DNA of 64,000 bases from Aristolochia californica (taxonomy: Eukaryota > Streptophyta > Magnoliopsida > Piperales > Aristolochiaceae). The translations under genes and the position numbers were made by a program. Below are positions 37,801 through 53,532 of the stretch, in pieces. Each line of letters starts with the position of its first letter. Positions within the stretch are counted from its first letter, which is position 1. The stretch is from the NCBI GenBank assembly GCA_029961685.1, contig JARWKL010000002.1, forward strand, positions 29,542,908 to 29,606,907. Direction: 5' to 3'. The notes under the pieces were generated by a model. That model worked only from the letters and a program-made list of their open reading frames with translations, made no database searches and was not told where the DNA came from.

Positions 37801-40800
37801 TTGCATACGTGAACTCTAAAATTTTTATTTTGTTGAGATCTTTTTGCCATATATTTTTTTTGTTTATGAGAAAAATTGGAGAGAGAAAACTCAAGTTTGG
37901 ATCTGAAAAAAATTCTGAACATCCAAAATGGAAATGCACAAATTCTGAGAGCAATATATCCAAAACGTATCCGTGATTTTTAAGGATAGGCAAAAAGTGG
38001 GTTGTTTGGCTCTGGTAAATATCCAACCACACATTAACTTGAGAATTTAATGTTTTCTAGTCCTTGAAATTTTTGGATCATTAGGTCACTTTCATCCTAC
38101 CCATGTTTCTGGCATGCATATCCACCACATTTAAAACATGTTAGGATTAGTTAGAAGTCTCTTTCCTATAAAATTCCACCAAGCTAATAGGGGGTTGTAC
38201 TAGTGGAATTTCCCAAACATGGCTAACAAAACCTTGGAGTTATTTTTTAAGTGCGTGAAATAATTTTCTTCCCTTACATTTTTTATAGTTTTCAAATTTT
38301 TTTCCATACACGAAGTCTAAAATTTTCATTTTGTTGCGATCTGTTTGCCTTATATCTTTTTTGTTTACGAGAAAAAGGGGAGAGTGAAAACTACAGTTTG
38401 AATTTGAAAAAAAATTTGAACATCCAAAATGAAAATGCACAAATGCTGAAAGAGATAGTTCCAAAAAGTATCAGAGATTTTTAAGGATCGGCAAAAAGTT
38501 AGTTGTTTGGCTCTGGTAAATATCTAACCACAAGTTAACTTGAGAATTTAATTTTTTCTACTCCTTGAAATTTTTGGATCATTAGGTCACTTGGATCCTC
38601 AACATGTTTCTGGTATGCATATCCTCCACATTTAAAACATGTTAGGATCAGTTAGAAGTCTCTTTCCTATAAAATTCCACCAAGCTATTGTGGGGTTGTA
38701 CTAGTGGAATTTCCCAAACATGGATAACAAAACTTTGGAGTTCATTTTTAGTGCGTGAAATAATTTTCTTCACTTAAATTTAATATAGTTTTCAAATTTT
38801 TTTGCATACATGTACTCTAAAATTTTCATTTTGTTGCGATCTATTTGCCATATATCTTTTTTGTTTACGAGAAAAATGGGAGAGTGAGAACTCCAGTTTG
38901 GATCAGAAAAAAAATTTGAACATCCAAAATGGAAATGCAAAAATGATAAGAGAGATAATTCCAAAAAGTATCTGTGATTTTTAAGGATAGGCACAAAGTA
39001 GGTTGTTTGGGTCTAGTAAATATCCAACCACACATTAACTTGAGAATTTAATTTTTTCTACTCGAAATTTTTGGATCATTAGGTCACTTGCATCCTCAAC
39101 TTCTTTTTGGCATGCATATCCACAACATTTAAAACATGTTAGGATCAGTTAGAAGTCTCTTTCCTATAAAATTCCAACAAGCGATCAGGGGTTTGTACTT
39201 GTGGAATTTCCCAAATATGGATAACAAAACTTTGGAGTTCATTTTTAGTGCGTGAAATAATTTTTTTCACTTACATTTATTGTAGTTTTCAATTTTTTTT
39301 GCATAAATGAACTCTAAAATTATCATTTTATTGTGAGCTATTTGCCTGATATCTTTTTTGTTTACGAGAAAAATGGGTGAGTGAAAACTCAAGTTTGGAT
39401 CTGAAAAAAATTTGATCCTCCAAAATGGAAATGCACAAATGCTGAGAGAGATAAATCCAAAAAGTATCTGTGATTTTAAAGGATAGGTAAAAAGTGGGTT
39501 CTTTGGCCCAAATAATTATCCTACCACACGTTAACTTGAGAATTTAATTTTTTCAACTCCTTGAAATTTTTGGATCACTAGGTCACTTGCATCCTCAACA
39601 TGTTTCTCGCAAGCATATCCACCACCATTAAAACATGTTAGCATTTGTTAGAAGTCTCTTTCCTATAAAATTCCACCAAGCCCTTAGAGGGTTGTACTAG
39701 TGGAATTTCCCAAACATGGATAAACAACTTAGGAGTTTATTTTTAGAGCGTGAAATAATTTTCTTCACTTACATTTATTATAGTTTTCAAATTTTTTTGC
39801 ATATAAGAACTCTTAAATTTTCATTTTGTTGCAATCTATTTGCCCTATATCTTTTTTTTTTACGAGAAAAATTGGTGAGTGAAAACTCAAGTTTGGATAT
39901 GAAAAAAAATCTGAACATCCAAAATGGAATTGTCCAAATGAAGAGCGAGATAATTCCAAAAAGTATCTGGGATTTTTAAGCAAAGGCAAAAAGTGGGTTG
40001 TTTGGCTATGGTAAATATCCAACCACACGTTAACTTGAGAATTTAATTTTTTCTACTCCTTCAAAATTTTGGATCACTAGGTCACTTGCATCCTCAACAT
40101 ATTTCTGGCATGCATATCCACCACATTTAAAACATGTTAGGATCAGTTGGAAGTCTCTTTCCTATAAAATTCCACCAAGCTATTAGGGGGTTGTACTAGT
40201 GGAATTTCCGTAACATGGATAATAAAACCTTGGAGTTCATTTTTAGTGAGTGAAATAATTTTCTTCACTTACATTTATTATAATTTTCAATTTTTTTTGC
40301 ATACATGAACTCTAAAATTTTCATTTTGCTGCGATCTATTTGCCTTATATCTTTTTTGTTTACGAGAAAAATGGGAGAGTGAAAACTCAAGTTTGGATAT
40401 GAAAAAAAAATTGAACATCTAAAATGGAAATGCACAAATGCTGAGAGAGATAATTCCAAAAAGTGTCTATGATTTTTAAGGATTGGCAAAACGTGCATTG
40501 TTTCGCTATGGTAAATATCCAACCACCCATTAACTTGAGAATTTAATTTTTTCTACTCCTTGAAATTTTTGGATCATTAGGTCACTTGCATCCTCATGTT
40601 TCTGGCATGCGTATCCCCCACATTTAAAACATGTTCGGATAAGTTAGAAGTCTCTTTCCTATAAAATTCCACTAAGCTATTATGGGGTTGTACTAGTGGA
40701 ATTTCCCAAACATTGATAACAAAACTTTCGAGTTCATTTTTAGTGCGTGAAATAATTTCTTCACTTACATTTATTATAGTTTTTAAATTTTTTTTGCGTA

Positions 40801-43800
40801 CATGAACTCTTAAATTTTCATTTTGTTGCAATCTATTTGCCTTATATCTTTTTTGTTTAGGAGAAAAATGGGAGAGTGAAAACTCAACTTTGGATCTAAA
40901 AAAAAATTTGAACATCCGAAATGGAAATGCACAAATACTGAGAGAGATAATTCCAAAAAGTATCTGTCATTTTTAAGGATAAGAAAAAAGTGGGTTGTTT
41001 GGCTCTGCTAATTCTCCAACCACTCGTTAACTTAAGAATTTAATTTTTTCTAGTCGAAATTTTTGGATCATTAGGTCACTTGCATCCTCAACATGTTTCT
41101 GGCATGCATATCCACCACATTTAAAACATGTTAGGATCAGTTAGAAATCTCTTTCCAATAACATTCCAACAAGCTATTAGGGGGTTGTACTAGTGCAATT
41201 TCCCAAACATGGATAAAAAAACTTTGGAGTTCATTTTTAGAGCGTGAAATAATTTACTTCACTTACATTTATTATTGTCTTCAAATTTTTTTGCATACGC
41301 GAACTCTAAAATTTTCATTTTGTTGCGATCTATTTGCCATATATCTTTTTTGTATACGATAAAAGTGGGTGAGTAAAAATTCTAGTGTCGATCTGATAAA
41401 AAATTTGAACATCCGAAATGGAAATGCACAAATGCTGAGAGAGATAATTCCGAAAAGTATCTGTGATTTTTAAGGATAGGCAAAAAGTGGGTTGTTTGGC
41501 TCTGATAAATATCCAACCACACGTTAACTTGAGAATTTAATTTTTTCAATGCCTTGAAATTTTTGGATCATTAGGTCACTTGCATCCTCAACATGTTTCT
41601 GGCATGCATATCCACCCCATTTTAAACATGTTAGGATCAGTTAGAAGTCTCTTTCCTATAAAATTCCACCAAGCTATTTGGGGGTTGTACTAGAGGAATT
41701 TCCCAAACATGGATAACAAAACTTTGGAGTTCATTTTTAGTGTGTGAAATAATTTCATCCCTTTCATTTATTATAGTTTTCAATTTTTTTTTTTTGCCTA
41801 CAAGAACTCTAAAATTTTCATTTTGGTGCGATCTATTTGCCTTATATCTTTTTAGTTTACGAGCAAAATGGGAGACTGAAAACTCAAGTTTGGATCTGAA
41901 ATAAAATATAAACATCCAAAATAAAAATGCACAAATGCAGAGACAGATAATTCCAAAAAGTATCTGTGATTTTTAAGGATAGGCAAAAAGTGGGTTGTTT
42001 GGCTCTGGCAAATATCCAACCACATGTTAAATTGAGAATTTAATTTTTTCTACCCCTTGAAATTTTTGGATCATTAGGTTACTTACATCCTCAACATGTT
42101 TCTGGCAGTCATATAAACCACATTTAAAACATGTTAGGATCAATTAGAAGTCTCCTTCCTATAAAATTCCACCAAGCTATTAGGGGTTCTACTAGTGGCA
42201 TTTCCCAAACATGGATTAGAAAACTTTGGATTTCATTTTTAGTGGGTGAAATAATTTTCTTCACTTACATTTATTATAGTGTTCAAATTTTTTTGCATAC
42301 ATGAACTCTAAAATTTTCATTTTGTTGCGATATATTTGGCTTGTATCTTTTTCGTTTACGAGAAAAATGGGAGAGTGAAAACTCAAGTTTGGAGCTGAAA
42401 AAAATTTGAACATCCAAATTGGAAATGCACAAATGCGGAGAGAGATAAATCCAAAAAGCATATGTGATTTTTAAAGATAGGAAAAAAGTGGATTGTTTGG
42501 CTCATGTAAATATCCAACCACAAGTTAACTTGAGAATTTAATATTATCTACTCCTAGAAAATTTTGGATCATTAGGTCACTTGCATCCTCAACATGTTTC
42601 TTGCATGCATATCCAGCATATTTAAAACATGTTAGGACCAGTTAGAAGTCTCTTTCCTATAAAATTCCACCAAGCTATTAGGGGGTTGTACTAGTGGAAT
42701 TGCCCAAAAATGGATAAAAAAACTTTGGAGTTGATTTTTTTTGCGTGAAATAGTTTTCTTCACATTCATTTATTATAAGGTTCAAATTTTTTTGCAAACA
42801 TGAACGCTAAAATTTTCATTTTTTTGCGATCTTTTTGCCTAATATCTTTTTTATTTACAAGAAAAATGGGAGAATGAAAACTCAAGTTTGGATCTGAAAA
42901 ACAATTTGAACATCCAAAATGGAAATGCACAAATTCTGAGTGCGATAAATCCAAAAAGTATCTATGATTTTTATGGATAGGCAAAAAGTGGGTTGTTTTG
43001 CTCTGGTAAATATCCATCCACACATTAACTTGAGAATTTAATTGTTTTCTACTCCTTGAAATATTTGGATCATTTGGTCACTTTCATCCTACACATGTTT
43101 CTGGCATGCATATCCACCACATTTAAAATATGTTAGGATCAGTTAGAAGTCTCTTTCCTATAAAATTCCACCAAGCTAATTGGGGGTTGTACTAGTGGAA
43201 TTTCCCAAACATCGATAACAAAACCTTGGAGTTATTTTTTTAGTGCGTGAAATAATTTTCTTCACTTACATTTATTATAGTTTTCAAAATTTTTTGCATA
43301 CATGACCTCTAAAATTTTCATTTTGTTGCGATCTATTTGCCTTATATCATTTTTGTTTACGAGAAAAATGGGAGAGTGAAAACACAAGTTTGGATCAAAC
43401 AAAAAATTTGAACATCCAAAATGGAAATGTAAAAATGCTGAGAGAGATACTTCCAAAAAGTATCCGTGATTTTTAAGGATAGGCAAAAAGTGGGTTGTTT
43501 GGCTCTAGTAAATATCCAACCACACATTAACTTGAGAATTTAATTTTTTCTACTCCTTGAAATTTTTCGATCATTAGGTCACTTGCATCCTCAACTTGTT
43601 TCTGGCATGCGTATCCACCACAATTTAAACATGTTAGGATCAGTTAGAAGTCTCTTTCCTATAAAATTCCAACAAGCTATTATGGGGTTGTACTAGTGGA
43701 ATTTCACAAACATGGATAACAAAATTGTGGAGTTTATTTTTAGTGCGTGAAATAATTTTCTTCACTTATTTTTATTATAGTTTTTAATTTTTTTTGTTTA

Positions 43801-46363
43801 CATGAACTCTAAAATTTTAATTTTGTTGCGATCTCTTTGCCTTATATCTTTTTTTTTTACGAGAAAAATGGGAGACTGAAAACTCAAGTTTGGATCTGAA
43901 AGAAAATCTGAACATCCAAAATGGAAATGCACAAATGCTGAGAGAGATAAATCCAAAAACCATATGTGATTTTTAAGGATAGGCAAAAAGTGGATTGTTT
44001 GGCTCATGTCAATATCCAACGACACGTTAACTTGAGAATTTAATATTATCTACTCCTTGAAATTTTTGGATCATTAGGTCACTTGCATCCTTAACTTGTT
44101 TATTGCATGCTGATCCACCACATTTAAAACATGTTAGGACCAGTTAGAAGTCTTTGTCCTATAAAATTCTACGAAGCTATTAGGGGGTTGTACTAGTGGA
44201 CCAAAAAATGGATAACAAAACTTTGGAGTTCATTTTTGGTGCGTGAAATAATTTTCTTCACCGAACATTTATTATAGTGTTCAAATTTTTTTGCAAACAT
44301 GAACTCTAAAATTTTCATTTTGTTGTGATCTATTTGACTGATATCTTTTTTCTTTACGAAAAAAATGGGTGAGTGAAAACTCATGTTTGGATCTTAAAAA
44401 AAATTTGAACCTCCAAAATGAAAATGCACAAATGATGAGAGAGATAAATCCAAAAAGTATCTGTGATTTTAAAGGATATGCAAAAAGTGGGTTGTTTGGC
44501 CCTAGTAAATATCGTACCACACGTTAACTTGAGAATTGAATTTTCTACTCGTTGAAATTTTTGGATCACTAGGTCACTTGCATCCTCAACATGTTTCTGG
44601 CAAGCATATCCACCACCATTAAAACATGTTAGCATTAGTTAGAAGTCTCTTTCCAATAAAATTCCACCAAGCTATTAGAGGGTTGTACTAGTGGAATTTC
44701 CCAAACATGGATAAACAACTTAGGAGTTTATTTTTAGAGCGTGAAATAATTTTCTTCACTTACATTTATTATAGTTCTCAAATTTTTTTGCATACATGAA
44801 CTCTTAAATTTTCATTTTGTTGCGATCTATTTGCCCTATATTTTTTTTTTTTACGAGAAAAAAGGTGAGTGAAAACTTCAGCTTGGATATGAAAACAAAT
44901 CTAAACATCCAAAATGGAAATGCACAAATGCTGAGCGAGATAATTCCAAAAAGTATATGTGATTTTTAAGGAAAGGCAAAAAGTGGGTTGTTTGGCTATG
45001 GTAAATATCCAACCACACGTTAACTTGAGAATTTAATTTTTTCTACTTCTTCAAATTTTTGGATCCCTAGGTCACTTGCATCCTCAACATGTTTCTGGCA
45101 TACATATCCACCACATTTAAAACATGTTAGGATTAGTTAGAAGTCTCTTTCCTCTAAAATTCCACCAAGCTATTAGCGGGTTTCACTAGTGGAATTTCTG
45201 TAACATGGAGTTCATTTTTAGTGAGTGAAATAATTTTCTTCACTTACATTTATTATAGTTTTCAAATTTTTGTGCATACATGAACTCTAAAATTTTCTTC
45301 TTGTTGCGATCTATTTGCCTTATATCTTTTTTGGTTACGAGAAAAATGGGAGAGTGAAAACTCATGTTTGGATCTGAAAAAAAATTTGAGCATCCAAAAT
45401 GAAAATGCACAAATGCTGAGAGACATAATTCCAAAAAGTATCTACGATTTTTAAGGATAGGCAAAAAGTGGGTTGTTTGGCTCAGGTAAATATCCAACCA
45501 CCCATTAACTTGAGAATTTAATTTTTTCTACTCCTTGAAATTTTTGGATCATTAGGTCACTTGCATCCTCATGTTTCTGGCATGCATATCCACCACATTT
45601 AAAACATGTTTGGATAAGTTAGAAGTCTCTTTCCTATAAAATTCCACCAAGCTATTAGGGGGTTTTACAAGTGGAATTTCCCAAACATATGATAACAAAA
45701 CTTTGGAGTTCATTTTTAGTGCGTGAAATAATTTCTTCACTTACATTTATTATAGTTTTTAAATTTTTTTGTGTACATGAAATCTTAAATTTTCATTTTG
45801 TTGCAATCTATTTGCCTTATATCTTTTTTGTTAACAAGAAAAATGGGAGGGTGAAAACTCAACTTTGGATATGAAAAAAAATTTGAACATCCGAAATGGA
45901 AATGCCCAAATACTGAGAGAGATAAATCCAAAAAGTATCTATCATTTTTATGGATAACCAAAAAGAGGGTTGTTTTGCTCTGGTAAATATCAAACCACAC
46001 ATTAACTTGAGAATTTAATGTTTCTTCTCCTTGAAATTTTTGGATCATTAGGTCACTTTCATCCTACACATGTTTCTGGCATGCATATCCACCACATTTA
46101 AAACATGTTAGGATCAATTAAAAGTCTCTTTCCTATAAAATTCCACCAAGCTAATAGGGGGTTGTACTAGTGGAATTTCCAAAACATGGATAACAAAACC
46201 TTGGAGTTAATTTTTTAGTGCGTGAAATAATTTTCTTCACTTACGTTTATTATAGTTTTCAATTTTTTTTGCATAGGCGAACTCTAAAATTTTCATCTTG
46301 TTGCGATCTATTTGCCTTATATCTTTTTTGTTACGAGAAAAAATGGGAGAGAGAAAACTCCAG

Positions 46364-46378
46364 TTTGGACATATGCTG
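46364..46378 (-). repeat. Monomer with about 40-bp internal deletion
   Basis: CTCCAGTTTGGA passes directly into CATATGCTGAGAGAG. The usual TCTGAAAAAAAATTTGAACA and the CCAAAATGGAAATG that follows are missing. Private to this copy. Confidence 0.8.
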
Positions 46379-47547
46379 AGAGAGATAATTCCAAAAAGTA
46401 TCAGTGATTTTAAAGGATCGGCAAAAGTTGCTTGTTTGCCTCTTGTAAATATCCAACCACATGTTAACTTGAGAATTTAATTTTTTCTACTCGAAATTTT
46501 TGGTTCATTAGGTCACTTGCATCCTCAACATGTTTTTGGCATGCATATCCACCACATTTAAAACATGTTAGGATCAGTTAGAAGTCTCTCTCCTATAAAA
46601 TTCCACAAAGCTATTGTGGGGTTGTACTAGTGGAATTTCCCAAACATGGATAACAAAACTTTGGAGTTCATTTTTAAGTGCGTGAAATAATTTTCTTCAC
46701 TTAAATTTATTATAGTTTTCAATTTTTTTTGCATACATGAACTCTAAAATTTTTATTTTGAAGCGATCTATTTGCCTTATATCTTTTTGGTTTACGAGAA
46801 AAATTGGAGAGTTAAAACTCAAGTTTGGATCAAACAAAAAATTTGAACATCCAAAATGGAAATTCAAAAATGCTGAGAGAGAAAATTTCAAAAAGTATCT
46901 GTGATTGTTAAGGATAGGAAAAAAGTGGGTTGTTTAGGCTCTAGTAAATATCCAACCACACATTAACTTGAGAATTTAATTTTTTGTACTCCTTGAAATT
47001 TTTGGATCATTAGGTCACTTGCATCCTCAACTTGTTTCTGGCATGCATATCCACCACAATTAAAACATATTAGGATATGTTAGAAGTCGCTTTCCTATAA
47101 AATTCCAACAAGCTATTAGGGGGTTGTACTAGTGGAATTTCCCAAACATGGAAAACAAAACTTTAGAGTTCATTTTTAGTGCGTGAAAAAATTTTCTTCA
47201 CTTATTTTTATTATAGTTTTCATTTTTTTTTGCTTACAAGAACTCTAAAATTTTAATTTTTTTGCGATCTCTTTTCCTTATATCTTTTTTTTTTACGAGA
47301 AAAAAGAGAGTCTGAAAACTGAAGTTTGGATCTGAAAAAAAAATCTGAACAGCCAAAATAGAAATGCACAAGTGCTAAGAGAGATAATTCATAAAAGTAT
47401 ATGTGATTTTTAAAGATAGAATAAAAGTGGGTTGTTTGGCTCTTGTAAATATCTAACCACACGTGAACTTGAGAATTTAATTTTTTCTACTCCATGAAAT
47501 TTTTGAATCATTAGGCCACTTGCATCCTCAATTTGTTTCTGGCTTGC

Positions 47548-47566
47548 ATATCCACCACATTAGAAG
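47548..47566 (-). repeat. Monomer with about 30-bp deletion across the dyad
   Basis: CATATCCACCACAT is followed by TAGAAGTTTCTTTCC, losing TTAAAACATGTTAGGATCAG and neighbouring bases. The same lesion type appears at about 51527 and 58016. The three deleted monomers lie 3.97 kb and about 4.40 kb apart (second distance excludes the inserted element), so they probably descend from one ancestral deletion spread by array turnover. Confidence 0.8.
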
Positions 47567-50500
47567 TTTCTTTCCAATAAAATTCCTCCAAGCTATTAGG
47601 GGGTTGTACTAGTGGAATTTCCCAAACATGGATAACAAAACTTTCGAGTTCATTTTTAGTGCATGAAATAATTTTCTTCACTTACATTTATCATAGTTTT
47701 CAAAAAAAATTTCATATACGAACTCAAAAATTTTCATTTTGTTGCTATCTATTTGCCATATATTTTTTTTGTTTTCAAGAAAAATGGGAGAGAGAAAACT
47801 CCAGTGTGGATCTGAAAAAAAATTTGAACATACAAAATGGAAATGCACAAATGCTGAGAGAGATAATTTCAACAAGTATCAGTGATTTTTAAGGATAGGC
47901 AAAAAGTGGGTTGTTTGGCTCTGGTAAATATCCAACCACACATTAACTTGAGAATTTAATTCTTTCTATACCTTGAAATTTTTGGATCATTAGGACACTT
48001 GCATCCTCAACATGTTTCTGGCATGCATATCCACCACATTTAAAACATGTTAGGATCAGATAGAAGTCTCTTTCCTATAAAATTCCACCAAGCTATTCAG
48101 GGGTTTTACTAGTGGAATTTCCCAAACATGGATAACAAAACTTTGGAGTTAATTTTTAGTGCGTGAAATAATTTTCATCCCTTACATTTATCATAGTTTT
48201 CAATTTTTTTTTTGCCTACATGAACTCTAAAATTTTCATTTTGTTGCGATCGATTTGCCTTATATCTTTTTAGTTTACGAGAAAAATGGGAGACTGAAAA
48301 CTCAAGTTTGGATCTGAAAAAAAAAATCTTAACATCCAAAAATGCACAAATGTAGAGACAGATAATTCCAAAAAGTATCTGTGATTTTGAAGGATAGGCA
48401 AAAAGTGGTTTGTTCGGCTCTAGTATATATCCAACCACACGTTAACTTGAGAATTTAATTTTTTCTACCCCTTGAAATTTTTGGATCATTAGATCACTTG
48501 CATCCTCAACATGTTTCTGGAATTCATATCAACCACATTTAAAACATCTAAGGATCAGTTAGAAGTCTCTTTCCTATAAAATTCCAATAAGCTATTAGGG
48601 GGTTCTACTAGTGGCATTTCTCAAACATGGATTATAACACTTTGGATCTCATTTTTATTGCGTGAAATAATTTTCTTCACTTACATTTATTATAGTGTTC
48701 AATTTTTTTTGCATACATGAACTCTAAAATTTTTATTTTGTTGCGATATATTTGCCTTATATCTTTTTTGTTTACGAGAAAAATGGGAGAGTGAAAACTC
48801 AAGTTTGGATCTGAAAAAAATTTGAACATCCAAATTGGAAATGCACCAATGCTGAGAGAGATAAATCCAAAAAACATCTGTGATTTTTAAGGATAGGCAA
48901 AAATTGGATTGTTTCGCTCATGTAAATATCCAACCACTCCTTAACTTGAGAATGTAATATTATCTACTCCTTGAAATTTTTGGATCATTAGGTCACTTGC
49001 ATCCTCAACATGTTTCTTGCATGCATATCCACTACATTTAAAACATGTTAGGACCAGTTAGAAGTCTCTTTCCTATAAAATTCCACTAAGCTATTAGGGG
49101 GTTGTACTAGTGGAATTTACAAAAAATGGATAACAAAACTTTGGAGTTCATTTTTGGTGCGTGAAATAATTTTCTTCACTTACATTTATTATAGTGTTCA
49201 AATTTTATTGCAAACATGAACGCTAAAATTTTCATTTTGTTGCGAACTTTTTGCCTAATATCTTTTTTGTTTACGAGAAAAATGGGAGAGAGAAAACTCA
49301 AGTTTGGATAAAAAAAAAATTTGAACATCCAAAATGGAAATGTAAAAATGCTGAGAGAGATAATTCCAAAAAGTATCTGTGATTTTTAAGGATAGGCAAA
49401 AAGTGGGTTGTTTGGCTCTGGTATCCAACCACACATTAACTTGAGAATTTAATGTTTTCTACTCCTTGAAATTTTTGGATCATTAGGTCACTTGCATCCT
49501 CAACTTGTTTCAGGCATGCATATCCATCACATTTAAAACATGTTAGGATCAGTTAGAAATCTCTTTCCTATAAAATTCCAACAAGCTATTAGGGGGTTGT
49601 ACTAGTGGAATTTCCCAAACATGGATAACAAAACTTTTGGAGTTCATTTTTAGTGCATGAAATAATTTTCTTCACTTGCATTTATTATAGTTTTCAAATT
49701 TTTTTCCATACATGATGTCTAAAATTTTCATTTTGTTACTATCTTTTTGCTTGATATCTTTTTTGTTTACGAGAAAAATGGGTGAGTGAAAACTCAATTT
49801 TGGATCTGAAAAACAATCTGAACATCCAAAATGGAAATGCACAAATGATGAGAGAGATAAATCCAAAAAGTATCTGTGATTTTAAAGTTTAGGCAAAAAG
49901 TGGGCTGTTTGGCCCTAGTAAATATCCCCACACGTTAACTTGAGAAATTAATTTTTTTCTAATCTTTCAAATTTTTGGATCACTAGGTCACTTGCATCCT
50001 CAACATGTTTCTGGCATGCATATCCACCACTATTAAAACATGTTAACATTAGTTAGAAGTCTCTTTCCTATAAAATTGCACCAAGCTATTAGAGGGTTGT
50101 ACTAGTGGAATTTCCCAAACATGGATAAAATATTTAGGAGTTTATTTTTAGAGCGTGAAATAATTTTCTTCACTAACATTTATTATAGTTTTCAAATTTT
50201 TTTGCATACTTGAACTCTTAAATTTTCATTTTGTTCCAATCAATTTGCCCTATATCTTTCTTTTTTACGAGAAAAATGGGTGAGTGAAAACTCAAGTTTG
50301 GATATGAAAAAAAATCTTAACATCAAAAATGGAAATGCACAAATGCTGAGCAAGATAATTCCAAAAAGTATATGTAATTTTTAAGGAAAGGCAAAAAGTT
50401 GGTTGTTTGGCTATGGTAAATATCCAACCGCACGTTAACTTGAGAATTTAATTTTTTCTACTCCTTCAAATTTTTGGATCACTAGGTCACTTGCATCCTC

Positions 50501-51516
50501 AACATGTTTCTGGCATGCATATCCACCACATTTAAAACATGTTAGGATCAGTTAAAAGTCTCTTTCCTATAAAATTCCACCAAGCTATTAGGGGGTTGTA
50601 CTATTGGAATTTCCGTAACATGGATAATTAAACCTTGGAGTTCATTTTTAGTGAGTGAAATAATTTTCTTCACTTACATTTATTATAGTTTTCAAATTTT
50701 TTTGCATACATGAACTCTAAAATTTTCATTTTATTGCGATCTATTTGCCTTACATCTTTTTTGTTGATGAAAAAAATGGGAGTGTGAAAACTCAACTTTG
50801 GATTTGAAAAAAAATTTGAACATCCAAAATGGAAAATGCACAAATGCTGAGAAAGATAATTCCAAAAAGTATCTATGATTTTTATGGAAAGGCAAAAAGT
50901 GGGTTGTTTGGCTCTGGTAAATATCCAACCACCCATTAATTTGAGAATTTAATTTTTTCTACTCCTTGAAGTTTTTGGATCATTAGGTCACTTGCATCCT
51001 CATGTTTCTTGCATGCATATCCACCATATTTAAAACATGTTCGGATAAGTTAGAAGTCTCTTTCCTATAAAATTCCAAAAAGCTATTAGGGGGTTGTACT
51101 AGTGGAATTTCCAAAACAGGGATAACAAAACTTTGGAGTTCATTTTTAGTGCGTGAAATAATTTTATTCACTTATTTTTATTATAGTTTTCAATTTTTTT
51201 TGCTTACATGAACGCTAAAGTTTTAATTTTGTTACGATCTCTTTGGTTTATATCTTTTTTTTTACGAGAAAAATGGGAGACTGAAAACTCAAGTTTGGAT
51301 CTGAAAGAAAATCTGAACATCCAAAATGGAAATGCACAAATGCTGAGAGAGATAATTCCAAAAAGTATATGTGATTTTTAAGGATAGGCTAAAAGTGGGT
51401 TGTTTGGCTCTTGTAAATATCCAACCACACGTTAATTGAGAATTTAATTTTTTCTACACCATGAAATTTTTGGATCATTAGGTCACTTGCATCCTCAACT
51501 TATTTCTTGCATGCAT

Positions 51517-51535
51517 AACCACCACATTAATAGTC
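51517..51535 (-). repeat. Second copy of the dyad-deleted monomer
   Basis: CATAACCACCACAT joins TAATAGTCTCTTTCC with the same missing segment as at 47556. Half of the conserved dyad is absent. Confidence 0.8.
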
Positions 51536-53532
51536 TCTTTCCTATAAAATTCCCCCAAGCTATTAGGGGGTTGTACTAGTGGAATTTCCCAAACTTGGAT
51601 AACAAAACTTTGGAGTTCATTTTTACTACGTGAAATAATTTACTTCACTTACATTTATTGTAGTATTCAAATTTTTTTGCAAAAGTGTACTCTAAAATTT
51701 TAATTTTGTTGTGATCTATTTGCCATATATCTTTTTTGTTTACGAGAAAAATGGGAGAGTGAAAACTCCAGAGTGGATCTGAAAAAAAATTTGAACATCC
51801 AAAATCAAAATGCACAAATGCTGAGAGAAATAATTCCAAAAAGTATCAGTGATTTTTAAGGATAGGCAGAAAGTGGGTTGTTTGGCTTTGGTAAATATCC
51901 AACCACACGTTAACTTGAGAATTTAATTTTTTCTATGCCTTGAAAATTTTGGATCATTAGGTCACTTGCCTCCTCAACATGTTTCTGGCATGCATATCCA
52001 CGACATTTAAAACATCTTAGGATCAGTTAGAAGTCTCTTTCCTATAAAATTCCACCGAGCTATTCGGGGGTTGTACTAGAGGAATTTCCCATACATGGAT
52101 AACAAAACTTTGGAGTTCATTTTTAGTGCGTGAAATAATTTTCATCCCTTACATTTACTATAGTTTTCAATTTTTTTTGCCTACATGAACTCTAAAATTT
52201 TCATTTTGTTGCGATCTATTTGCCTTATATCTTTTTAGTTTATGAGAAAAATGGGAGACTGAAAAATCAAGTTTGGATATGAAAAAAAATCTTAACATCC
52301 AAAATGGAAATGCACAAATGCAGAGAGACATAATTCCAAAAAGTATCTGTGATTTTTAAGAATAGGCAAAAAGTGGGTTGTTTGGCTCTGGTAAATATCC
52401 AACCACACGTTAACTTGAGAATTTAATTTTTTCTACACCTTGAAATTTTTGGATCATTAGCTCGCATGCATCCTCAACATGTTTCTGGCATTCATATCAA
52501 CCACATTTAAAACATGTAAGGATCTGTTAGAAGTCTCTTTGTTATAAAATTCCACCAAGGTATTACGGGGTTCGACTAGTGGCATTTCCCAAACATGGAT
52601 TACAAAACTTTGGATTTCATTTTTAGTGCATGAAATAATTTCCTTCACTTACATTTATTATAGTGTTGAAATGTTTTTGTATACATGAACTCTAAAATTT
52701 TTATTTTGTTGTGATATATTTGCCTTATATCTTTTTTGTTTATGAGAAAAATGGGAGAGTGAAAACTCAAGTTTGGATCTGAAAAAAATTTGAACATCCA
52801 AATTGGAAATGCACAAATGCTGAGAGAGATAAATCTAAAAAGCATCTGTGATTTTTTAGGATAGGCAAAAAGTGGATTGTTTGGCACATGTAAATATCCA
52901 ACCACACGTTAACTTGAGAATTTAATATTATCTACTCCTTGAAATTTTTGGATCATTAGGTCACTTGCATCCTCAACATGTTTCTTGCTTGCATATCCAC
53001 CACATTTAAAACATGTTAGGACCAGTTAGAAGTCTCTTTCCTATTAAATTCCACCAAGCTATTAGGGGGTTGTACTAGTGGAATTTCCCAAAAATGGATA
53101 ACAAAACTTTGGAGTTCATTTTTAGTGCGTGAAATAATTTTCTTCACTGACATTTATTATTGTGTTCAAATTTTTTTGCAAACATGAACTCTAAAATTTT
53201 CATTTTGTTGCAATCTTTTTGCCTAATATCTTTTTTGTTTACGAGAAAAATGGGAGAGTGAAAACTCAAGTTTGGATCTGAAAAAAAATTTGAACATCCA
53301 AAATAGAAATGCACAAATTCTAAGAGGGATAAATCGAAAAAGTATCTTTGATTTCTAAGGATAGGCAAAAAGTGGGTTGTTTTGCTCTAGTAAATATTCG
53401 ACCACACAATAACTTGAGAATTTAATGTTTTTTACACCTTGAAATTTTTGGATCATTAGGTCGCTTTCATCCTATACATGTTTCTGGAATGCATATCTAC
53501 CTCATTTAAAACATGTTAGGATCCTTTAGAAG